A DNA stretch of 15,872 nt from Chromera velia (Eukaryota; Sar; Chromeraceae): contig JAHBMJ010002762.1 of the NCBI GenBank assembly GCA_018398765.1, positions 1 through 15,872 of the forward strand, written 5' to 3'. The notes below the pieces were generated by a model, which saw nothing but the letters and a program-made list of their open reading frames with translations, ran no database searches and was not told where the DNA came from. Positions 8,786 through 15,872 of the stretch are shown in pieces. Positions within the stretch are counted from its first letter, which is position 1; each line of letters opens with the position of its first letter. The position numbers and the translations under genes were made by a program.

Positions 8786-9235
8786 TCATCGCTGCATGCT
8801 CAAATAACCGGGACCTAAAATTATTGATCCGGATGCCTGTCTTCCTTGCCCTGTATTCCAATAAAAGCGGAGCTGGTCGCAGTGTACAAGGGGGAGTAGA
8901 AGGGGGAGCTGAGCATCCACCCGCATGCCGTTCCTTTCCCACCATGCCATCATCTCTCCAACGGTATTCAGGGGGGGGCGGTCATCTGCGCTTTCTGCCA
9001 TCCACCATGCCCAGTCAAAAAACGCATTCCCTGCAACGTAACCCGAGAACCCCTGCAAAATCCTCCGAATCACTTCTCCGAGGGCGGCCTCGTCTGCTTT
9101 CAGAAAGGCGGGGGGCTCCAGTCCTAAATTAAGGACCTCTGGAGGCATGAAGTAAGGCGTCCCCCCGAGGGACATGAACCCCCCCACCACTTCCCCGGTG
9201 AGAGGGCTCACGACCCTCTCATGGTGTACCGGCAG
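8786..9235 (-). pseudogene. Orphan protein-kinase C-lobe fragment
   Basis: The frame reads from about 9235 to a TGA at 8788-8786 on the minus strand. It opens in the activation segment (VHHERVVSPLTGEVV), then GGTPYFMPPEVLNL (the P+1 loop and APE-type motif), an alpha-F/alpha-G region (KADEAALGEVIRRILQ), and the C-lobe block WWMAESADDRPP with the conserved late Arg (alpha-H/alpha-I). The N-lobe, the HRD loop and DFG are missing: upstream of about 9235 the frame hits TAA codons in AT-rich DNA and no further kinase exons were found. Near 8880 a second frame takes over as the more protein-like one (LLLEYRARKTGIRINNF), so a frameshift or unseen intron is likely. It appears more intact at its activation segment than the kinase-like gene at 3330-6821 and may be a relative of it. 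It is called a fragment, but a long intron leading to distant 5' exons cannot be excluded. Confidence 0.55.
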
Positions 9236-10668
9236 TTACAGGTTTTAATAGGTTTTAAAGAGCAATGTAAAAATGTATATGTTAATTATACGGGGATACG
9301 TTGTTAACATTCGTTGCATAAATGGATGCATGGAGTGAAGTAATATACATATGGATGTATGGTGTAACCGTGCAAGGCGGACGTCAGATAACTTGTACGC
9401 AGGTGTAGGGCTCCAGCCTACAGGCTATAGAGCCCCAATTAAACAAAATATAATTCTGTAATCATGTAATTATAGGCTATGATTTTAAATGTTAAAATCA
9501 ACTAAAATTCTGTAGTTGAAATTTCATAAAATCTGATAAAATCCTTTTTCCGTCAAATTTTGATGCATCAAATTTTGAATGCATGCATTGCATGATGGCC
9601 TATAGACCGACCAATAATAACAATAATAATAATAATGATGTTGATGATGTATGGGGTTAAAGCCGGTAAGCCGTATAGACTCTGGCCAACCTAGAGCGTC
9701 ATACATAGAGCATGGGGAAGTGTGTGTGCCTAGGTGTACGTACACGGTACACAAAAAGCTTCCTTAAAATGCCATAAAATCTATTAGGATTTTAAATTTT
9801 AAAATCCGATAGATTCCTTGCTAAACGCCTAGCAATTAAGCTAGGAAGAAACAGTGCACCAAGAGTAGAGTGGTGGAGAAAGCGCAGCTTTAAGCCTTTC
9901 AAATTAATGTTTCCATACATACATATAAAATATACTATCAATATAGCCTGAGCGTCCATGCACATGCACATGAGTACACATTGTACTACACATTACACAA
10001 GGAAACACTGTCACGCAATGACACGCATGCACACGCGTGACACGCCGCAATACGTTGCCACTCTACACATGCACGCACGCACAACTTTGAAACCCGTCCA
10101 AAGGAAAACATACGCGTGTCTCAATGCAACTGCTCCGCCTCACAGGCTCACACCACTAGAGCCCGTGCAGGGATCCGAGTCTGTCACCAACCCCCACCAA
10201 TAATATTTCTTTCCTGTACACGGTGAGGGAACGGGGGGGCGAAAGTGGCGAGCCCGGGGATCGGAACGCAAATTATGAGAAGAAAAATGGGAATGCAATG
10301 CTCAGTACAGACACACATACAGAAGTGAGTATACACAAAGAGAAAGAAAGAGAGAAAACCGTCGGCAGATCCACTTGACATGCGACCGATCGACCCAAGC
10401 TACTGCTTTTTTTCTTCCAATGGTGGTCTGCTTGCGTGCATGCCTTTTTGCTGATTCGTGTAACTGTCTTGTCCTGTAGATCTTTTCTTATGCAATTCCT
10501 TCCTCCTTCTCGTGCATTAATTCCGTCTCTCTCCATAGATGACCTGTCGGACTAGAGAAGAGGAATCTCACGAGGACTCACAGACTGACAGGCATCAACT
10601 CCATTCCCCCTCTCTTCTCCTTTGATCAGTGTGTGGGGGACTTGGAGGTTTTCTCTTTCTCTGTTCAG
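9236..10668. other. Spacer with AT-rich palindromes and RY-alternating DNA, no gene accepted
   Basis: The stretch 9240-9830 is AT-rich and includes a near-perfect palindrome at about 9788-9810 (ggattttaaattttaaaatcc) and a short aat trinucleotide run near 9615-9637. The stretch 9956-10080 is rich in acgc/atgc alternation. Between 10440 and 10600 there are acceptor-like pyrimidine-AG ends with short open stretches that may be 5' exons of the gene starting at 10669, but no consistent chain could be built. Confidence 0.4.
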
Positions 10669-11627
10669 GTGCGGCGCAAGTGAAAAGAAAAATGCAAAAG
10701 GAAAAAGAGACTCTGGCTGTGAGTCCACGCGCCTGTATGATCATGCTCTCGTTCCATCCAATTCCGAACGCAGGAGGGCAAGCAGACAACCCACTGCTTA
10801 ATTGAAAGATCCGACGAGTGACTGAACTAAAGATGGAGAAAGACACAAAAACGACCCAATCGAAAGACACACAGACGGCCCAAGCCTCTGCCCATCCGTC
10901 CAACATTCACGTACCCTTACATGTACACACGCATGTATACAGCGATGCACCCATGCATCCACACAGAAGGCGTGCAGGTATGCGATCGACATTCCACTTG
11001 CTAGTTACCCTGCACGATCCAGAGAGCACCATCCTTCCCTCCCTCTCTTCCTGCCTTACGGGGCCTTCTTATCTTCTTTCTTGTCTCCTCCCCTCTCTCG
11101 CATGCACAGGTGCCAGATTGGCATAGGCATGTCAGACTGCATGTGGAACAGTTCTTCTCTTCTCTTCTCTGTCTCTCTCGACTCACAAGTCAGACAGACT
11201 ATATCGTCCTCTTTCTTAATTATTTTTCTCAGACAGAGACAAACAGACCCCAGACAGGCCAATCAGTCAGTCACTTCAAACGTGCGAAGGGACAAAGCAA
11301 TGTTATTAATACAATGCAGAAAGAGGACAGATTGACGTATGTATGACGACCGAAACAAAACAGACGAAGGGGCGAGACTTAGAAGCGAGGAAGGGAGGAA
11401 TCTCCCCCCCCGATGTGAAGTAAAGAGAATAAAGTAGAAAGAGCATGAGAAGAAAAATGGAGCCATAATATGTTATTAATTCCACTTGCGGGCACTCACC
11501 CCTCAGAGCACACACCTTAATTTCCCCTTCCCTCGACCGTTACTTAACTCCTCTCTGCCCCCCTTTTCAGACTGCTGATCCACAAAGACTCTCTCTAAAC
11601 CGACTGAAAGATATGTGCATTCATTAG
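10669..11627 (+). CDS. 3' exons of an unidentified gene
   Basis: Three exons join in phase: 10669-10718 (after ctctgttcag, donor GTGAGT), 11110-11265 (after cgcatgcacag, donor GTCAGT) and 11571-11627 (after the strong acceptor ccccccttttcag, ending in TAG). The piece encodes about 86 residues: a basic stretch AAQVKRKMQKEKETLA, then VPDWHRHVRLHVEQFF, a hydrophobic stretch (DYIVLFLNYFSQ), and the C-terminus TADPQRLSLNRLKDMCIH. The first exon starts with two bases of a split codon, so at least one 5' exon is missing from this model. Another exon could lie between 10719 and 11109. If TAG were a sense codon, the frame would run on to a TGA 60 bases later. No family is recognised. Confidence 0.4.
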
Positions 11628-12382
11628 TCCCACCAGACCTCTCTCTCTCTCTTTCATTTCTCCCTGTTCATGGATGACTAGTGAGTGAGACCCTGAGTTT
11701 CACGTCTGGACCCTCACCCCCCCTCCCCCGGTCCATTTCAGATGGCCTTCTCAACTCTTGAACACGAGACACATACTGTCAGATGGGGTGAAGCTGGGCA
11801 GACACCGTATGTGATTCTCTTCCTTTCTTGCCTTCCTGCTCCAGCCACATAGTTAAGGGTAGGGGGGGAGGCACCAAGGAGAGGAAATGAGAGGGAGAAA
11901 GGGGGGGGAAAGACAGAGCGCGAAAATGACAACAACGGCACGACGGATGAACAGACGAAGAATCAATTCGATTGGTTGGGCGATTGGTCGATCAGTCGAG
12001 CGTTCATTTGCCAGTCGGCACCAGAAGAACGAACAAAAAGACCGACCGACCGTCCGACTGTCCAACCGAACGAACGAACATCTCCGTCTCCACTTCCTCG
12101 CCTTCACTTCGTTTCAGAATCCCCTTTCATCATCAACTTGCCCGCCTCTGTCCCCTTTCTTTTCCTCCGTTCCTTCCTTCTTTCCTTCCCTGCTTCCAAC
12201 TTCCAGGGTCGTTGGGTCAACTTCTTCATAATCATGCAGGTCTCACGACTTTCCAAAAGAAGAGGGCCCACCCTTAACACTTCACGCACACACGGAGAGA
12301 GAGCATAAAAGAAACGAATGTCTGAAGCAGAAAAGAAAGTCGATCGCCCTTAATCCTCCCCCCCTTCTCTCCCCGCACACGC
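11628..12382. other. Spacer, CT- and purine-rich patches, no gene accepted
   Basis: A short ATG-led frame of 36 aa starts at 11742 right after an acceptor-like ccatttcag. A 33-base open segment at about 12208-12240 (after cttccag) could be a micro-exon. Neither connects in phase to neighbours. The part around 11950-12080 has gacc/cgaa short repeats. Confidence 0.4.
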
Positions 12383-13809
12383 TCAAAGATACTTCCCATC
12401 GGACTTTCTGCAGTGCAGGCAAGAGCAGCCAATCACCCGATCATGACCAGACCCGCACGCGTGGAGGCAGGGAAGGTGACCCCACATCTCCCCAGCACTG
12501 CCCCTTGCTCTGGCCTCATCACTCCAAGTGCCAAATGCCAAGAACTGTCTGTCTGCAACCTGAGACCCCCCCTCAGATTCCCAACCAGAGAGAGCGTCGG
12601 AGGCAGAACCAATCGCAGAGGACTGCTGGTCTTCCATACCCACAACATCAGTCATACCCATACTGTCATCCATCGCAATGGAGGACGACATGTTGTGCTG
12701 AGGCATCTGGCCGAAAGGGAAACCCACGGGGGCGGCCTGCTGCTGAAGCGGCTGCGCCCCCATAGTAGAGGCGGAAGAGAACATGCTCATCTGCTGGGCC
12801 ACCATCTGAAGTCCGGCATCCTGGCGGGCAGCGTCACTCATCTCTGCAAGAACAAAGAACAGGAAGCAACGCGGGAGAGGCGCTGAGTCAAATGCCTCGA
12901 CGGAAAGAATCGTGTAAAGTGAAGGACGGATTGTGAAGTCAAAGCTTCCTTCGCTTTCTCGAGGTTTCAGCCTGAGGTTTCTGTCTGGTCAAGCGCATCC
13001 CAAAAGAAGAGACAATCAAGAGAAAGATCACTGACCAGCGTTCATGCCCCCGGTGTTCTGCTGAAGTTGCGGGAAGGGGAGGCGGGGTCCGGGGAGGGTG
13101 AAGGAAGGCTGCAGGCAGGCAGGCAGGCACGAACAGGGAAGAGGGAAGGGAAAGTATGAACAACTGGTAAGAAACAGAAGCCAGGACGGAGAGCCAAGGC
13201 CTAAGCCGACACCAGCTTGACGTCTGGAGTTACACATTAGACCACACTATGCTTTCGTGCGGAAGAGAGGGGCCTCACAAAGTAGGAAAGAGGGGACAAC
13301 AGGGCTGTACAGCAAGGGGACAAAAGATGGCTACCACCCACCAGTTGAGCGTTGGGGAAGGGAATATGCTCGGGATTCTTGGGGATGCCCCATCCAAGGT
13401 TAGTGGGAATAGGGGGGAGGTTCTCGGAATCGTCGTCGATGTGGCCATGGTGCGTTCTGGGTTGGTTGTAGATGCGCTCATAGTCGCTGGGTTCGTCGTT
13501 ACAACTTTTCTTCGAGGCGGACTGGCCAAAAGAACTGGCGTCTCTTTTCTTCTTCCCCCCCTCATCATGAGAAGGAGCGGCAGTAAATGCAGTGAAGGGG
13601 GACGCAGCAGGAGCGCCAGAGGAAGCCTCCCAAAGAGGTCTTTGAAAGTTGCCTGCAGAAAGGGATCGAGAAAAGGAAGAAAGAAGAAGCGAGTGGCTGC
13701 ACTACAGGAAAGCGAAGCACGAGCGTATCAACTGTCAAAAGCGAACAAACGGACCTCCAAAGTTCGTTTGAGGAGCTGCCATGGCACCAAGGGGCATTCG
13801 GTTATCCAT
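12383..13809 (-). CDS. Met/Gln/Ser-rich protein of unknown function, four exons, 299 aa
   Basis: Exons on the minus strand are 13809-13755, 13652-13342, 13108-13036 and 12843-12383 (stop TGA). The phases match at every junction (1, 0, 1), giving 300 codons with the stop. Donors are GTCCGT, GTGGGT and GTCAGT; all acceptors end in a pyrimidine tract plus (t/c)tgcag or cttgcag. Residues 1-50 are Ala/Pro/Phe-rich. Residues 50-75 carry a basic patch (DEGGKKKRDASSFG) that could serve in nuclear import. Residues 75-120 read DYERIYNQPRTHHGH and NLGWGIPKNPEHIPF. The middle is low complexity, with about twenty Gln codons (all CAA or CAG) and many Met. The C-terminus has Cys and His residues (CLHACGSGHDRVIGCSCLHC) that might bind metal. 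The composition recalls transcription or RNA-associated regulators, but that is only inference. The start ATG follows tccaaag and is the first in-frame Met. The frame is intact, with third-position GC well above the flanking DNA. Confidence 0.75.
13110..13130. repeat. (CAGG)n microsatellite overlapping a splice acceptor
   Basis: Five tandem caggc/gcag units lie directly upstream (minus strand) of exon 3 of the 12383-13809 gene. On the sense strand they read (CCTG)n and form both the pyrimidine tract and the CTGCAG acceptor. Slippage could change the 3' splice site. Confidence 0.8.
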
Positions 13810-14738
13810 CTTTGGAGTCAAAAAGAGAGAATATGAAGGGGCAAGGTGCTCTGGTTGTTCAAAAACTCGGTAGAGAGCAGAAGAGAGACGCAGATCTCAA
13901 CTCCTTTCGGTAACTCTCGAAGTCGCAAGAAACAAGCGCTATCAAGGCTGCTGGCACCCGAACTCTCTTTTTCAGCTAGATCCAAGGGAACTGTTGTCGT
14001 TGATCACGATGACGGTCCTGTTAACTGGTCGAACTCCTCATGCAATTGAATCTTGTGCCAGTGCGATCTGCTGCAAAAGCACCATGCATGACTTTTATCT
14101 TCGGGCTTGAAAATTGCCGGCCCTTCTTGGGATGTATATATTCTCATGCAGGATACCCCCTCCACGGGCTCCGGGGGTATGCCGGGGCCCTGAGAAAATG
14201 TTCAGAAAAAAAAATATGTGTAACATGGAAAAAGTTAGAGGAAAACAATGTTAGAGAGCAGGAATTCACCTATGACGAGAATATTTTTTCTGGATTGATT
14301 ACGGTTCAATAAAAACTGATCATTCAAAAAATGAAAATAAATAACAATAATTCTGTATTATTCTGTATTAAAGCTAGAAAATAAAGCCTAAAGAGAAAAA
14401 TATATAAAATAAAGAATTAAGTCTATAGATATAATTGGGAATAACGAGTGCAATAAGGCTAGTTTCGACGTTACAAGGCTCACATTTGATTTTAAAGTCT
14501 CTGGTGCACTGTAATGCAAGGTTTATATGGTCTGATAAGTTGCGGTTCGTCCAATACAAACTAGTATAGTCGTATATAGTCGTTGATACAAACACTTTTC
14601 TCATTCCTTATATATTGCTTACACGTGAATGCAATGCAATACATGCAACGGATTAATTACTGCTTCCATGATTCTTCGCTCATGAACACGCGTCTTGGTC
14701 TTAAGAATAAGTTCTGTGACCGTATGACGTTTCAACGA
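13810..14738. other. Spacer upstream of the 299-aa gene, no gene accepted
   Basis: The stretch from 13810 to about 13900 is probably 5' UTR or promoter of the minus-strand gene. A minus-strand segment at 14030-14085 after gtgcttttgcag reads as a short plausible C-terminal exon (HWHKIQLHEEFDQL, then a stop), but nothing supports it further. An 8-bp hairpin (ataccccc/gggggtat) lies at 14153-14180. The part from 14200 to 14740 is AT-rich with no coding signal. Confidence 0.4.
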
Positions 14739-15416
14739 AGCCTTCCCTCTTTCCTTCCTTCCTTCTTTCCTTCCTTCCTTCCCTGTCTCTCTTTTTCTCT
14801 TTTTCTGTCTCCCTCCTTCCCTCCTTCTCTCTCCCCCCCTCCCTCCAACTCCTCCTCTCTCTGTCCCTTCCTCCCCCTCCCTCTTCCTCTCTCTCTCTCC
14901 CCACCCCTCTCTCTCCCTCCGCATGTGTCTTTCTCCCTCCTTTCCTCTCTCTCTTTCTCCCTCCTTCCCTCTCTCTCTTTCTCCCCCTCTCTCTTTCTCC
15001 CTCCTTCCCTTTCTCTCTCCCCCCCTCCCCTCTCTCTCCCTCTGCATGTGTTTTTCTCCCTCCCTCCCTCTCTCTTTTTCACTCTCTTTCTTCCTCCTTC
15101 CCTCTCTCCCTCTCCCTCTCCTTCTCTCTCCCTCTGCATATGTCTTTCTCCCTCCCTCCCTCCCCCTCTCTCTTTCTCCCTCCTTCCCTTTCTCTCTCCC
15201 CCCCTCCCCTCTCTCTCCCTCTGCATGTGTCTTTCTCCCTCCCTCCCTCTCTCTTTTTCGCTCTCTTTCTTCCTCTTTCCCTCTTTTCCTCTCCCTCTCT
15301 CCCTCTGCATGTGTCCTTTTCCCTCCCCCTCTCTCTTTCTCCCTCTTTCCCTCTCTCCCTCTCCCTATGCCTCTCCCTCGCCCTCTCCCTCTTTCTCCCT
15401 CCCTCCCTCCCTCCCT

Positions 15417-15456
<40 letters not shown>

Positions 15457-15457
15457 C
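14739..15457. repeat. Polypyrimidine (CT/CCT/CCTT) low-complexity array with higher-order repeats
   Basis: The plus strand is almost entirely C and T for over 700 bases. A marker ctctgcatgtgtctttctcc recurs with small variants at about 14921, 15044, 15136, 15223 and 15307. The 45 or so bases before the markers at 15044 and 15223 are the same, giving a 179-bp higher-order step. The long Ser/Leu/Pro frames (plus) and Arg/Glu/Gly frames (minus) are produced by this composition and are not genes. Such mirror-rich polypurine/polypyrimidine DNA can form triplex (H) DNA. Confidence 0.9.
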
Positions 15458-15872
15458 GTTGCGCACACTCTTTCTCTCTCTTACACATACATACACTCCT
15501 CTCTAGCTCTGTCACTGTCTCTCCCTCCCTTTCCCACTCTCTCTCCCCCTCTCTCCCTTTCTCTCTTCCTACCTCGTGAGAGTATCTGAGAGTCTCTCCG
15601 TCCCTCTCTCCCTTTCTCTGTCTCCCTCTCCCTCTCCTTCCCCCTCTCTCTGTCCCCTCTCTGTTTCTCTGTCTCTCTGTTGCGCACACTCTTTCTCTCT
15701 CTTACACATACATACACTCCTCTCTAGCTCTGTCACTGTCTCTCCCTCCCTTTCCCACTCTCTCTCCCCCTCTCTCCCTTTCTCTCTTCCTACCTCGTGA
15801 GAGTATCTGAGAGTCTCTCCGTCCCTCTCTCCCTTTCTCTGTCTCCCTCTCCCTCTCCTTCCCCCTCTCTCT
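15458..15872. repeat. Perfect 221-bp tandem repeat, continuing beyond the window
   Basis: The sequence from 15458 (gttgcgcacactctttctct) repeats from 15679 to the window end without a difference that I can see over 194 bases. The period is 221 bp. The unit mixes CT-rich DNA with distinctive non-CT islands (ttacacatacatacactcct, cctcgtgagagtatctgaga), so this is a real duplication and not just composition. The second copy is cut by the window end. Confidence 0.9.

Noticed and set aside
10539-10622. Short ATG-led frame after ctccatag (MTCRTREEESHEDSQ...)
   Set aside because: It ends in TGA without a GT donor in the right phase to reach the exon at 10669, so it may be 5' UTR or chance.
14583-15800. 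Very long open frames on both strands (Ser/Leu/Pro on plus, Arg/Glu/Gly on minus)
   Set aside because: They exist only because CT/GA repeats lack stop codons. The residues follow repeat composition and there is no splice or start context.
1-15872. CRISPR arrays, operons, riboswitches, prokaryotic promoters, rRNA or tRNA genes
   Set aside because: The DNA is intron-bearing and eukaryotic. No regularly spaced repeat-spacer array, rRNA core or tRNA structure was seen.

Overview
The window is eukaryotic nuclear DNA. The coding signal comes in short blocks that join in phase across introns with GT donors and pyrimidine-tract/CAG acceptors, and gene density is low. AT-rich stretches, dinucleotide and tetranucleotide microsatellites, satellite-like CT-rich DNA and transposon remnants fill the rest. 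I cannot place the species. The mix suits a protist, an alga or an invertebrate, and nothing looks bacterial, viral or organellar.

Layout. 1-674: no gene seen. 675-2316 (+): a four-exon gene for a small Cys-containing protein of about 131 aa. 2317-3329: AT-rich and then CT-rich spacer with a degenerate 42-bp minisatellite. 3330-6821 (-): a five-exon protein-kinase-like gene. Its first coding exon is split by an 860-bp hAT-like element (5448-6307) with an 8-bp target duplication, and it also carries a 14-bp tandem duplication and two in-frame TAG codons. 7002-7607 (+): the 3' tail of a non-LTR retrotransposon ORF (restriction-like endonuclease domain) with three in-frame TAG codons. 8113-8508 (-): an unassigned ORF. 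8786-9235 (-): an orphan kinase C-lobe fragment. 10669-11627 (+): the 3' exons of an unidentified gene. 12383-13809 (-): a clean four-exon gene for a Met/Gln/Ser-rich protein of 299 aa. 13810-14738: spacer. 14739 to the window end: more than 1.1 kb of pyrimidine-only-like repeats, ending in a perfect 221-bp tandem duplication that runs off the window.

The main points are these. (1) Removing the hAT element with one target-duplication copy, plus one copy of the 14-bp duplication, gives a single in-frame kinase ORF, so both are recent lesions (or the element is spliced out as an intron). (2) Five in-frame stops in two unrelated coding remnants are all TAG, and all sit where Gln reads well. This is either ordinary decay or a hint of UAG reassignment. 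The Gln-rich 299-aa gene contains no TAG and argues against frequent use. (3) Five introns use the uncommon donor GTCAGT.

The genes show no obvious pathway link. The kinase and retroelement pieces look like members of expanded, decaying families.
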